NCBI GenBank assembly: GCA_030698575.1
Contig: JAUYMQ010000108.1
Coordinates: 1 to 13,099, forward strand
DNA length: 13,099 bases
From: Deltaproteobacteria bacterium
GTDB taxonomy: Bacteria > JAUYMQ01
Direction: 5' to 3'
Shown one piece after another: positions 4,844-11,656 of this stretch (position 1 is the stretch's first letter; the number at the start of each line of letters is the position of its first letter). The notes beneath the pieces are model-generated. The model saw only the letters and a list, made by a program, of their open reading frames with translations, was not told the DNA's origin and did no database searches. Both the position numbers and the translations under genes were made by a program.

Positions 4844-5079
4844 CGGACGAGATTACGCCCGTCGAGGCGCTACGCCGAGAGATCGAGCGTGAGCGCGCAG
4901 AACTGGCGAGAGTTCTGCGCCAGCGGAGGGGAGCCGACAACGTCGCACGGATCAATCGCTCGAAGGATCGGATCGAGCGGCTTAAGCGGCTTAAGCGGCA
5001 ACTCGTGGATGAAAATGCCAGCGATGGCGAGCGAGCGAGCTTTGCTGCCCGCTCCTCGACCTCCTGCCTGGAGAACTAG
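4840..5079 (+). CDS. Small coiled-coil protein, possible frame break near 3' end
   Basis: 79 aa from GTG 4840 (overlaps the previous stop as GTGA; an in-frame GTG at 4831 also exists). Residues 5-60 are a strongly charged heptad-like helix (EALRREIERERAELARVLRQ, later SKDRIERLKRLKRQLVDE). The last residues (FAARSSTSCLEN) look non-coding, whereas another frame from about 5030 reads PLLDLLPGELASRIDGIDGE and VGVCPLGVELAAEDTG to a TAG at 5174-5176. The switch falls on (GAGC)3 at 5029-5040: one additional GAGC unit would fuse the two frames. The real product may therefore extend to 5176. No family recognised. Confidence 0.6.
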   Translation: MTDEITPVEALRREIERERAELARVLRQRRGADNVARINRSKDRIERLKRLKRQLVDENASDGERASFAARSSTSCLEN

Positions 5080-5176
5080 CGTCTCGCATCGACGGCATCG
5101 ACGGCGAGTTAGACCAGGGACGGAGGGTAGGCGTGTGCCCGCTCGGGGTCGAGTTGGCCGCGGAGGACACGGGCTA

Positions 5177-5321
5177 GGCGGGAGCGCCAGGCGTGCGTGG
5201 GGGGCTCCGTGGATGGCCCATCGGACCCATGCTAGACTAACCGACCCGCCGTACAGGGGAGCGCCCCGAGCAGTGTAACTCGGGGCGCTCTGGCTGGCGG
5301 ACGGCCGGAGGATGCCGAACC
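5177..5321 (+). promoter_or_regulatory. Intergenic leader region of the replication gene
   Basis: No gene seen. A TAGACT (5233-5238) could be a -10 box but lacks a convincing -35, so the promoter is uncertain. The region contains the 12-bp hairpin at 5259-5290 and ends in GGAGG (5307-5311) ahead of a mini-ORF. Confidence 0.35.
5259..5290 (+). terminator. Perfect 12-bp hairpin (terminator or attenuator)
   Basis: GAGCGCCCCGAG, 8-nt loop CAGTGTAA, CTCGGGGCGCTC: a fully paired 12-bp GC-rich stem. There is no U tract after it (TGGCTGG follows), so it is not a canonical intrinsic terminator. It may stop upstream transcripts, protect an RNA end, or regulate the replication gene starting 72 bases further on. 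It is symmetric and could act on either strand. Confidence 0.6.
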
Positions 5322-5366
5322 ATGAGACAGTCTATCACACCCTCTGACGCCTACGCGACATCGTGA
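5322..5366 (+). CDS. 14-aa leader ORF coupled to the replication gene
   Basis: ATG 5322 lies 10 nt after GGAGG and encodes MRQSITPSDAYATS. Its TGA overlaps the GTG start of the replication protein (GTGA). The replication gene has no ribosome site of its own at that GTG, so re-initiation after this mini-ORF is a plausible way to start it. Confidence 0.45.
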   Translation: MRQSITPSDAYATS

Positions 5367-6613
5367 CCGGCATAGTTCGGGTCGAGCGCCAGAACGACCT
5401 ACGGGACAGCCTGCTAGCCCAGATCGATGCGTCGCAGCACTACACGACACTAGAATCCTGGCAGCTCGCGGACGTCCTCAGTAATCGAGTCGGCAAAACT
5501 GCCCTGGTAGTCTACCACGCCATCCAGGCCCACGGAAGAGCAGGCGTGGCGACCTGGCCGAGTAACACTAGGCTGGCTCGGGCGATCGGCGTGGACCCCA
5601 GGACGATCCAAACGCACGTCGCCACGCTCGAGTCTGCGGCATGGATCGGTCGCGAGGTCGATCGGTCGTCGAGTGGAACGAAGCGCGTGCTGATTTGCTA
5701 CCGGAGCCGTGGAGAAGGAAGCGTTAATGGGACGGATGTTGGCCATCCTGAGAGGGGTGATGCCAGTCTTCAAGGGGGCGATGTTGAGCATCCGGAGGGG
5801 GATGATGCTGATCATCATGGGGGGGGCGATGCGGCCCATCACCCTGAAGTACCATCAGTAGAACCACCAGAAAAGCCCCCTCTAAAGTCTCCCCCGTCGG
5901 GCTTGATCTCCGACGTCTGCACCCCCCCCCACCCCCCCCAAGGGGGGGGCTTGTTAGAATCTTCTTCAGCGGCCACGGCTACGGCCACGACGGATCAACG
6001 TCCGCGCAAACGCGACACGTTCTCCCCGGCTATCGATCCCTGGCTGGAGGAGCAGACGACCAAGCTGCTCGCAGCCTACCCGCCGCTCGGCTACGGCCGC
6101 GCGATCTCAACAGCCCCTCCGCTCAAGGTGCGTCGAGCCCTTGGCGAGGTTGCTGTCGGCCTGAACGCTGACGCCCTCCAATGCCTGGCCGACCAACTCC
6201 TCGAAGGCGCGGCGGCCCAGCGATCGCTGTGGACGCAGCGAAACCGGGCGCACGCGGACGGCCGATCAGTTCCCCTCCTACCCGCTCTCCCAGCTTGGAT
6301 CCGCAGCCGCTCATGGGATGCCGTGCCGGCCGAGCCAAGCCGCGCGAACGCCAAGCCGCCTGCGAGCTCCGTCACGCCACGAGCGGAGCAGAAGGCGGCA
6401 GGGTGGCACGTGGCTGAACGCGATCGGCTACGGGCCTGTCTCGCGGCCCTGCCGGAAGACGAGCGCAAAGCCCTGGAGGCTGAGGCGGAGAAGACTAACC
6501 CCCGCCTGTTCGCCTCGTGTAGGCTGGACGTGAGTCATCAGCGCGAGGAGCTCGTGCTCGATGCTCTCGACCGGAAGCAGAGGTCACAGCGGGCGCGAAG
6601 AGACAGGACATGA
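5363..6613 (+). CDS. Winged-helix phage replication protein
   Basis: 416 aa. Residues 40-100 form a helix-turn-helix/winged-helix domain of the kind found in phage replication initiators and DnaD-like proteins (GKTALVVYHAIQAH, then WPSNTRLARAIGVDPRTIQT and HVATLESAAWIGREV). Residues 124-162 hold about five degenerate Gly/Asp/His/Pro octapeptides, followed by a Pro-rich linker encoded by C and G runs, and a C-terminal helical domain (about 215-416; contains PWLEEQTTKLLAAYPPLG and PEDERKALEAEAEK). A repeat-bearing linker behind the HTH is a familiar plan in such proteins. Inferred role: recognises the origin and recruits replication machinery together with the helicase encoded next. Start GTG 5363 is chosen for its overlap with the leader ORF. 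Its TGA overlaps an ATG at 6610. Confidence 0.75.
   Translation: MTGIVRVERQNDLRDSLLAQIDASQHYTTLESWQLADVLSNRVGKTALVVYHAIQAHGRAGVATWPSNTRLARAIGVDPRTIQTHVATLESAAWIGREVDRSSSGTKRVLICYRSRGEGSVNGTDVGHPERGDASLQGGDVEHPEGDDADHHGGGDAAHHPEVPSVEPPEKPPLKSPPSGLISDVCTPPHPPQGGGLLESSSAATATATTDQRPRKRDTFSPAIDPWLEEQTTKLLAAYPPLGYGRAISTAPPLKVRRALGEVAVGLNADALQCLADQLLEGAAAQRSLWTQRNRAHADGRSVPLLPALPAWIRSRSWDAVPAEPSRANAKPPASSVTPRAEQKAAGWHVAERDRLRACLAALPEDERKALEAEAEKTNPRLFASCRLDVSHQREELVLDALDRKQRSQRARRDRT
5732..5848 (+). repeat. Degenerate 24-bp tandem repeats in replication gene
   Basis: About five units of 21-24 bp encode TDVGHPER, GDASLQG, GDVEHPEG, DDADHHGG and GDAAHHPE. Units keep the reading frame, so expansion or loss only alters linker length between the DNA-binding and C-terminal domains. 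Confidence 0.8.
5922..5949 (+). repeat. C9-A-C8-AA-G8 homopolymer palindrome
   Basis: Nine C's, A, eight C's, AA, eight G's inside the coding linker (PPHPPQGGG). The C8/G8 arms are perfectly complementary with a 2-nt loop. The frame downstream is clearly correct, so this slippage-prone tract is intact in the sequence. Confidence 0.9.
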
Positions 6614-6645
6614 GCCAGGCGAGCCAGGTCGAGGAGCCATGCTGA
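6610..6645 (+). CDS. 11-aa mini-ORF bridging replication and helicase genes
   Basis: ATG at 6610 overlaps the replication gene's stop (ATGA) and encodes MSQASQVEEPC; its TGA (6643-6645) lies just past the helicase ATG at 6639. It may relay ribosomes between the two genes, or be chance. Confidence 0.25.
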   Translation: MSQASQVEEPC

Positions 6646-8204
6646 GAGAACGCCCCTACTGGTACGCTCTCTACGCCGATGTCCCCGATGCGCTCGAACT
6701 ACCTTCACAGTTCGACCCCGAAGTAAGGGAATCTCACGCCGACTGGCTCGCCGGCGGTGCGCGTGGTCGTCTGCTGGATGTCCCCAAGTATCAACCCACT
6801 CAGTGCTTTTGGAGCCGCCTGGGGGCTTGTGAGATCCTGCCCTCGGGGGCGCTCCCTGACCCGCGCATCATGTGGCGCCTAGGATCCTGGCAGCCCGAAG
6901 GCGCCGAGTTCTTGAACACCCGTGTTGCAGCGCTCCTTGGGGATGAGCAGGCCGCGGGTAAGGCGGTGATGTCTTCGCTGGCGATCCCGTACGGCGCGTC
7001 GGTGATATACGTTTGCCGTGCTACGGGCGTTCACGACCAGGCGAGAAAGATTCAGGCGTGGCGACCAGACATGCTCGTGAGCAAGTGGAGGCGCCAAGAC
7101 TTCGTTCGCTGGCCCCAGCCAGCCGAGGTGGCCGTGATCTCGATGGACAGCCTGCCAAGGCCCAGAGGGTTGAGCGCGAGCGATCCAGTCGAGCGGAGAC
7201 GAGCGGCTGTCGAGCGCATGCTCCCGAGGGGCCGGTGGGGAGGCGTCCTGATCCTAGACGAAGTGGACAAGCTGTCCACTCCCAGGACGCATCGAAGGCT
7301 CGCCGCCGAGGCCATCGCCAGGCGCGCTAGCCGTCGATGGGGCCTAACGGGCACGCCCATGAGCAACGTTCCCGAGAATCTCAAGGAGGTGCTCAAGCTC
7401 CTCGGCCTCTTTCGCTGCGCGTTCCACTCCGAGGCAGAGTTCGACGAACTCCTGGGTGTACAGCGCGGGCGAGAAGAGGGCGAGCACGGAGGCAGGTCGA
7501 GGGGTGGTAACGTGTCTCCGGTTGTTCGGGAGCGCATGCAGCGCGTTTACCTGCGCCGGACGTGGAGGGACCTCGGCGGACTCGATGAGCCGCGCTTCAT
7601 CCGCACAGCCGTTGATATCGACCACGCCTACATCGACGAGCTCATCGCTGCCGCCGGCGGACTAGCTGCGGTCTTAGAGCGCGTCAAGCATCCAGGATTC
7701 GGTGACATCTCAGAGATGGCCCGTCTTCGGCAGGGGCTCGCTCTCGCCAAACTGCCCGTTGCCGTAGACCGCGTGAGGGCTCATCTTGAAGAGGGGGCGC
7801 CCGTCATCGTCTACTGCTACCACGTCGAGCCTCTCCACCAGCTCCAAAGAGCGCTGGGCAGAGATGCATGTGGCCTGATCGTGGGGTCGGTGAGCGTCGC
7901 GAGGCGAGATAAGGTCATCGCTGGCTTCTGCGCGGGCCGAACTCCTGTCGTTGCCATTTCTGGGGCAGGCGAGGATACCATTGACCTCATTCGCAGAGAT
8001 GACATCCCTTATCAGGCCCTTGTCAGGATCGACATCTCATGGGCCCCGAGAAGCAACGGCCAGGTAGTGGGGAGGGCTCGAAGGCCCGGAATGCGCTGGC
8101 CGTTGATAGTCGAGGACCTGATCGCGGACCATGCCCTCGAGCATCACGTCCACGCCATCGTTGAGCAGAAGGAGTCCGTCATGCGAGCGGCTGGGATCCT
8201 GTGA
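6639..8204 (+). CDS. SNF2-like superfamily 2 helicase/ATPase
   Basis: 521 aa. Motifs in order: Walker A region LLGDEQAAGKAV (99-110; lysine kept at 108), Ia-like VIYVCRATG, Walker B LILDEVDKL (204-212), motif III LTGTPMSNVPENL (236-248), a second RecA lobe with VIVYCYHVEPLHQL, motif V region VVAISGAGEDTIDL, and motif VI QVVGRARRPG (475-484) with the arginine fingers. This layout is SNF2-like, as in many phage helicases, and it would remodel or unwind DNA during replication or recombination. Unusual: the usual GLGKT is AAGKA, losing the Mg-coordinating Thr/Ser after the lysine. ATG 6639 is chosen because GAGGAG lies just upstream; an in-frame upstream start would overlap the previous gene. Stop overlaps the next ATG (TGATG). 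Confidence 0.85.
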   Translation: MLRERPYWYALYADVPDALELPSQFDPEVRESHADWLAGGARGRLLDVPKYQPTQCFWSRLGACEILPSGALPDPRIMWRLGSWQPEGAEFLNTRVAALLGDEQAAGKAVMSSLAIPYGASVIYVCRATGVHDQARKIQAWRPDMLVSKWRRQDFVRWPQPAEVAVISMDSLPRPRGLSASDPVERRRAAVERMLPRGRWGGVLILDEVDKLSTPRTHRRLAAEAIARRASRRWGLTGTPMSNVPENLKEVLKLLGLFRCAFHSEAEFDELLGVQRGREEGEHGGRSRGGNVSPVVRERMQRVYLRRTWRDLGGLDEPRFIRTAVDIDHAYIDELIAAAGGLAAVLERVKHPGFGDISEMARLRQGLALAKLPVAVDRVRAHLEEGAPVIVYCYHVEPLHQLQRALGRDACGLIVGSVSVARRDKVIAGFCAGRTPVVAISGAGEDTIDLIRRDDIPYQALVRIDISWAPRSNGQVVGRARRPGMRWPLIVEDLIADHALEHHVHAIVEQKESVMRAAGIL

Positions 8205-8602
8205 TGGACGCAGACAGACCCAGGCGCCTCTCTCCGACCATGAAGCGCGCCCTGCTAAACGAGCGAGATGGGCGGATCCCTCTCCTCGAGGCGGGGCTCA
8301 AGGCGAAGGGATCTAAGGAGCGCCGGGGGGCCGAGCGCACCAAGATGGCCTTGATCGAGCGGGGCTTCTTGATGGCCGCCGCTTTCGCTCGTTGCGAACT
8401 GACCAGCGAGGGCATGGTTCTCATCGAGGAGATGCGCAGGGAGGAGCGCCGAAAGGCGATACGGAACCAGATCAAGGCGGATAAGTTGGCATCGGAGCCT
8501 AGATCGCGCTGGGGTCCACGGAAGAATAAGCAACTCGTTTCAAGATGGGGCGAGTGTAGAGCGAAGAAGGTAAGATGCCGCTCGTCAGGGCACCGAGGAT
8601 GA
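8204..8602 (+). CDS. Small basic, winged-helix-like protein
   Basis: 132 aa, start overlapping the helicase stop by one base. Residues 10-80 have the cadence of a small phage winged helix: LSPTMKRALLNERDG, a basic turn, then a recognition-like helix ERTKMALIERGFLM and the wing-like CELTSEGMVLIEEMRR (compare the usual LxxRGLL...LTxxG). The C-terminal 40 residues are Lys/Arg-rich with a CxxxxxxC pair and may contact nucleic acid. This C-terminus has less natural composition than the rest, so a frame slip there cannot be excluded. Co-transcribed with the helicase. Function unknown; DNA binding is an inference. Confidence 0.65.
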   Translation: MDADRPRRLSPTMKRALLNERDGRIPLLEAGLKAKGSKERRGAERTKMALIERGFLMAAAFARCELTSEGMVLIEEMRREERRKAIRNQIKADKLASEPRSRWGPRKNKQLVSRWGECRAKKVRCRSSGHRG

Positions 8603-8606
8603 AGCA

Positions 8607-8969
8607 ATGGCACACGGCATGATTTCAACGCTCGTTAAAGTCCTAGATGACGTTACGGGCATCGAGAACACTACGTTCATTTCAATTCCGTCGGCTCATC
8701 TTCGAGCGTGTTCGCTTGGCTTCTACGGGCGCCTCGTTGTCGAGTTCTCATCGGTGACGACGGCTGGAGTGATCATTCAGGTCACCAAGGGCGCGTCGTC
8801 CCGGATCCTGTCGCGCACAGAGCCAACCGCAGCGATTTTCGGGAGGGTCAACATCCCCATTGACCCGGCGGCGACGAGCTACGAACTCATCTCTACGGCC
8901 GACGGCAATATCGCGTCGGTGATTGTTACCGAGATCGCCGGAGACTCTGGGCAGTTTGGGCTAAGCTAG
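8607..8969 (+). CDS. Beta-rich protein of unknown function
   Basis: 120 aa, GAGGA 7 nt before ATG 8607. Alternating hydrophobic/polar residues throughout (FISIPSAHLRACSLGF, RLVVEFSSVTTAGVIIQVTK, FGRVNIPIDPAATSYELIST, ASVIVTEIAG) predict a small beta-sandwich or beta-barrel with no cysteines of note, no signal peptide and no membrane segment. Such folds occur in phage capsid-decoration, spike or fibre-associated proteins, but there is no diagnostic motif. It is the last gene of the rightward operon and converges on the leftward operon with only 16 bases between them. Base composition is less GC-rich than the neighbours (Ser/Thr/Ile-rich), which may mark a different origin. Confidence 0.75.
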   Translation: MAHGMISTLVKVLDDVTGIENTTFISIPSAHLRACSLGFYGRLVVEFSSVTTAGVIIQVTKGASSRILSRTEPTAAIFGRVNIPIDPAATSYELISTADGNIASVIVTEIAGDSGQFGLS

Positions 8970-8985
8970 GATCCGGCCGACACGG

Positions 8986-9354
8986 CTAGCCCGACCCGCC
9001 AAAATGCTGTTCGCAGTAGTTCTCTCCCTCCAGCGTCTCTTGGCCGCATGTTCCGCCCGCTGCCGCGCACGTCTCGGACTCTCCTCCAGGGCCGAGAGAG
9101 TCTTCGATCCCCATCGCTAGCTTGATGGCCTGGCCCTCGTGATCCGTCAGGGCCTCTGACGCCACCGCGTAGAACATGGTCTTCGCGCGCTCCATCTCGA
9201 CCAGTACGCACGCCAGAATGGGTGCTCCTGCTCCCTTCTCGGCTGGCTGCTCAACGTAGTACGGGCACGCAGGTCCCTCGCAGGGGCCCTTGAGTCGCTT
9301 GATTGGAGCGCACAGGAATCGCGGGCTTCGCCCTTGCATCTTCAGGGGTGACAT
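8986..9354 (-). CDS. Cys-rich protein, last gene of leftward unknown operon
   Basis: 122 aa. ATG 9354 overlaps the preceding stop (TGATG) and has GGAGG 9 nt upstream. Residues 1-45 contain a cysteine cluster (FLCAPIKRLKGPCEGPACPYY) reminiscent of a zinc or metal site; the middle is a hydrophobic, mixed alpha/beta segment (APILACVLVEMERAKTMFYA, SEALTDHEGQAIKLAMGI); the tail has further cysteines (TCAAAGGTCGQET, YCEQHF) that could form a second site with His. No family recognised. It ends 16 bases from the convergent gene at 8969, so a shared terminator would have to lie within the coding ends. Confidence 0.75.
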   Translation of the reverse strand: MSPLKMQGRSPRFLCAPIKRLKGPCEGPACPYYVEQPAEKGAGAPILACVLVEMERAKTMFYAVASEALTDHEGQAIKLAMGIEDSLGPGGESETCAAAGGTCGQETLEGENYCEQHFGGSG

Positions 9355-9577
9355 CAGTTCTCGCCTCCAGCCTTCGAGAAGGCATTCTTGACTCCGAGGA
9401 GCCACGTAACTAGCTCTCCGTTCGATCGCATGGCATCGATGATCTCGCCCATCGGAAGGCCTGGCACGCGCTTGAACCACGCAAGGTACTCGTTGATTCC
9501 GTCTGCTCCCAGCAGCTTGATGCGACCCTGGTCGGTCAGGTACTGAGACGCGGAGGCTACAAATTCGGCGGGGTCAT
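9354..9577 (-). CDS. 74-aa protein with frame break at its start codon
   Basis: A clearly coding frame ends at 9354: FVASASQYLTDQGRIKLL, GADGINEYLAWFKRVPG, LPMGEIIDAMRSNGELVTWL, LGVKNAFSKAGGEN. It has no in-frame start codon. ATG 9577 (GGAGG 11 nt upstream) would fit if the C4 run just after it (G4 at 9570-9573 on the plus strand) had five C's, giving MTPAEFVASASQ. As written, that ATG hits a stop after six codons, and the good frame is instead continuous with the upstream gene through its TAG. Either a one-base error, or TAG readthrough producing a C-terminal extension of the upstream protein. Helical; function unknown. Its stop overlaps the next ATG. Confidence 0.65.
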
Positions 9578-9584
9578 CCGCTGT

Positions 9585-10712
9585 CTAGCCTCCCATGATC
9601 GCGTTGAGGTTCTCGATCAGGGCCTCCCCGAACTCTCTGGATGCGTAGGGCGCCGGGCCGTTGATGCGCGCTGGCGTCGCGGATTGGGGGCTCTGTGGCG
9701 GGGGGTCCTGCGGCTTGGCATCTGCCGCAGTCTTCTTGTCTCCGCTCAGGATGCGATCCAGGACTTCAGGGATGAGCTCCTTTGCCCACGCGAGCGGGTT
9801 GTCATCGTCATCGTCATCCCACGCGTACGGGTCCACGGCCTGGTTCGCGGGGCCAACCAGGCGCTCTTGGACCATCTGGGCCATTGCCTGCTCCATCGCC
9901 AACTCGGCCGGGGTCTTGGCGCGTTCTCTCGACGCTGAGCGCCGGTCCTCTCGGGCTTGGTCGAGGAGCATGGCCATAGCCGGGTCGAGAGGCTTGTTCC
10001 CGTGCGCCATCTGGGCCTCGAGCCGGGCGAGTTGGGCGTGGCTCTCACGCTGCATCTCGAGAGCCCGGTAACGGTCCTCGGCTCGCTGGGATTCCGCCTT
10101 GAGCGTTGCGTTGCGCTCGCGTAGGTCCGAGCACTCTGCGCGAAGGCCCTCGATGCGTCGGTCAGAATCTTCGCGCAGCGCCTCGATGCGCCGCTCGAGT
10201 TCGGACACGCGGCCGTGCGCCTGGCCGAGCTGCTGCGTGAGCACCTGCGTCGTGTCGAGAGTCGGAGCCATCGTGAACCCTCCGCCCGGAAGTTGCATCG
10301 GCGCGCGGATCCCGCCCAAAGGCGACGCCATTATCTGGGCCCACGGAGCGGCGTATCTTGGGTCTATCGGATCCCCGGGGCTCTGCGGAGGCTCGGTTGC
10401 GTCCTTTGGGTCTCGGAGTTCGATGACGTCGCCCTCGGCGTTCTTTGGCGCGCGATTTTCTGCGGGAGCGATTTTAAACCTTCGCGTCTCTCCGATCTTC
10501 TCGCCACCCTCGAAGCACTCGGCATCGTAGACTCCTGCCCCGAAGTCGGTTGTGATATCGGCTTGGATCCTCGCCGCCCCGCCGGCCTCGACGTCGTAGG
10601 TCCGGTAGTAGCCAGCCTGTGGCCTTCCTTGCTTGTCATAAGCGGGCTCGACCCGGGAGACTTCGACGGTCTGCCTGATCTGAGAGATAGGTTGAGCGGG
10701 GGGCAAGGTCAT
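9585..10712 (-). CDS. Coiled-coil protein, possible virion or scaffold component
   Basis: 375 aa. N-terminal ~85 residues are beta-rich (VEVSRVEPAYDKQGRPQAGY, VYDAECFEGGEKIGETRRFK). Residues 105-150 are Pro/Gly-rich. Residues 152-236 form a long coiled coil (LGQAHGRVSELERRIEALRE, then SDLRERNATLKAESQRAEDR). Next come a Met/Ala/Glu segment, an aspartate run (299-304), a hydrophobic helix (NPLAWAKELIPEVLDRILSG), a Pro/Gln/Ser linker and a C-terminal helix EFGEALIENLNAIMGG. No catalytic motif. Architecture resembles phage scaffold- or tether-type proteins but this is only a shape argument. ATG 10712 overlaps the previous stop (ATGA) with AGGAGG abutting it. Ends with TAG followed in frame by a further coding segment. 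Confidence 0.8.
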   Translation of the reverse strand: MTLPPAQPISQIRQTVEVSRVEPAYDKQGRPQAGYYRTYDVEAGGAARIQADITTDFGAGVYDAECFEGGEKIGETRRFKIAPAENRAPKNAEGDVIELRDPKDATEPPQSPGDPIDPRYAAPWAQIMASPLGGIRAPMQLPGGGFTMAPTLDTTQVLTQQLGQAHGRVSELERRIEALREDSDRRIEGLRAECSDLRERNATLKAESQRAEDRYRALEMQRESHAQLARLEAQMAHGNKPLDPAMAMLLDQAREDRRSASRERAKTPAELAMEQAMAQMVQERLVGPANQAVDPYAWDDDDDDNPLAWAKELIPEVLDRILSGDKKTAADAKPQDPPPQSPQSATPARINGPAPYASREFGEALIENLNAIMGG

Positions 10713-11167
10713 CCTCCTGATGCAGCCACGAGGGCCGCAGCGCGAGATAGAGCATCGAGGGCAACGCCTAGAGGGTTCCCTCTCGTGTCAAGGTCTTGGG
10801 TAAACATGGCCTGTCGAATCGCCTCCAGGGCAACGCCTAGAGCTGGTGCGTGATCCCGGTGGACCAGCAAGCCGCCCTCGCTCGGCAGGCGAAGCGAGAA
10901 CATCTGGTAGGGGTCGATTCGGGACGTGACGCCGCATCCAGGCTGCTCGCAGTGGCCGAATGTCAGCTTGCGCGTGCGGACCTGAACGAAGTGGACCCCA
11001 CACTCCCGAGAGAAGCTGCCGGGGCAGACGAAGAGGTAGTCCTCTACCGTGTCTCCCTTGCAGCGCTCGGCGCGACGCTCGGCCGTAGCCTGCGCCATCG
11101 CCTGAGCCCTCCGCAAGACGTGCGGAGGGATCGGTCGAATCATCTGCGGCGCCGTTTGCGGATCCAT
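10709..11167 (-). CDS. Zinc-finger-like protein, first gene of leftward operon
   Basis: 152 aa from ATG 11167, at the predicted RNA start, so the message appears leaderless; there is no Shine-Dalgarno site. Residues 1-35 are basic and helical. Residues 36-80 carry five cysteines and a histidine (FVCPGSFSRECGVHFVQV, LTFGHCEQPGCGVTSRI), compatible with a C-x6-C ... C-x4-C zinc finger. The C-terminal half is helical and contains LGVALEAIRQAM and LGVALDALSR, an internal repeat encoded by an exact 16-bp DNA duplication (10758-10773 and 10827-10842). An alternative start at the second Met (residue 9) exists. No family recognised. Confidence 0.75.
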   Translation of the reverse strand: MDPQTAPQMIRPIPPHVLRRAQAMAQATAERRAERCKGDTVEDYLFVCPGSFSRECGVHFVQVRTRKLTFGHCEQPGCGVTSRIDPYQMFSLRLPSEGGLLVHRDHAPALGVALEAIRQAMFTQDLDTRGNPLGVALDALSRAAALVAASGG

Positions 11168-11173
11168 GGTGGC

Positions 11174-11202
11174 ATGTTACGATTCACGGAACGACCACGC
11201 AA
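11174..11202 (-). promoter_or_regulatory. Promoter for leaderless leftward operon
   Basis: On the minus strand TTGCGT (11202-11197), 17-bp spacer, TAACAT (11179-11174). The RNA would start at about 11167, the A of the first ATG. Confidence 0.55.
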
Positions 11203-11263
11203 GCTAACCGCGATCAGACGAGACGCGGGAGGGTTTGCAGCTTTCACGGAGGTTGTGACCCAG

Positions 11264-11635
11264 ATGGGCGAACAGGATGGGGATGGGGAAGCTCCGGTCG
11301 CGGGCATCTCGTTTCACGGGAAACAGGACCCCAAGAAGGAGCAGGGCGCCGCGAACAGGGCGGAAATCGCCAAGATGGTCCTCGCAGACCCTGAGTGCGC
11401 GGCGATTTGGGTCTACTACAGCTCCCCTCGCAGGCTCCAAGCCCAAATCGACCGCGATGGCTACCTCAACATCTCGGGGGCATGGGCAGATGTCGTCGGG
11501 CACTTCAACCGTCCGAAGTGCCCGGCGACATCCCCGGCGGGGGGATCCTGCCAGCGCCACGAGGGCCACAGAGGCGAACACCACACCGTCATGCTGGGAG
11601 GGGGGCGTCTCTCCAGCGACATCATCATTTGGTAG
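11264..11635 (+). CDS. Unknown protein with C/H-rich tail
   Basis: 123 aa from ATG 11264 (GGAGG 11 nt upstream). The frame is open further upstream, but codons from 11174 to 11263 end mostly in A/T, unlike the rest, and the 11174 ATG lies in the opposite promoter's -10, so the shorter start is preferred. The centre is mixed alpha/beta (QGAANRAEIAKMVLADPECA, AIWVYYSSPRRLQAQIDRDG, YLNISGAWADVVGHFN). The end has KCPATSPAGGSCQRHEGHRG then EHH: a C-x8-C-x2-H-x2-H type arrangement, reminiscent of small metal sites in actinobacterial and phage proteins (compare CxxxSPxGxxCxxxxGHxGxH). Function unknown. Confidence 0.7.
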   Translation: MGEQDGDGEAPVAGISFHGKQDPKKEQGAANRAEIAKMVLADPECAAIWVYYSSPRRLQAQIDRDGYLNISGAWADVVGHFNRPKCPATSPAGGSCQRHEGHRGEHHTVMLGGGRLSSDIIIW

Positions 11636-11656
11636 AGCCTGCGAGATCCAGGCGCG

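Noticed and set aside
8574-8621. Tiny ORF MPLVRAPRMKQWHTA
   Set aside because: Overlaps the end of one gene and the ribosome site and start of the next, with no other support.
8940-8996. Possible shared terminator between convergent genes (GGGCTA...TAGCCC)
   Set aside because: Only 6 bp of pairing with a loop of over 20 nt and no T tract; insufficient.
10215-11173. Plus-strand frames opposite the coiled-coil and zinc-finger genes, including the upstream part of the frame open from 10850
   Set aside because: Antisense shadows. Only the segment from about 11264 has coding-like codons and a ribosome site.
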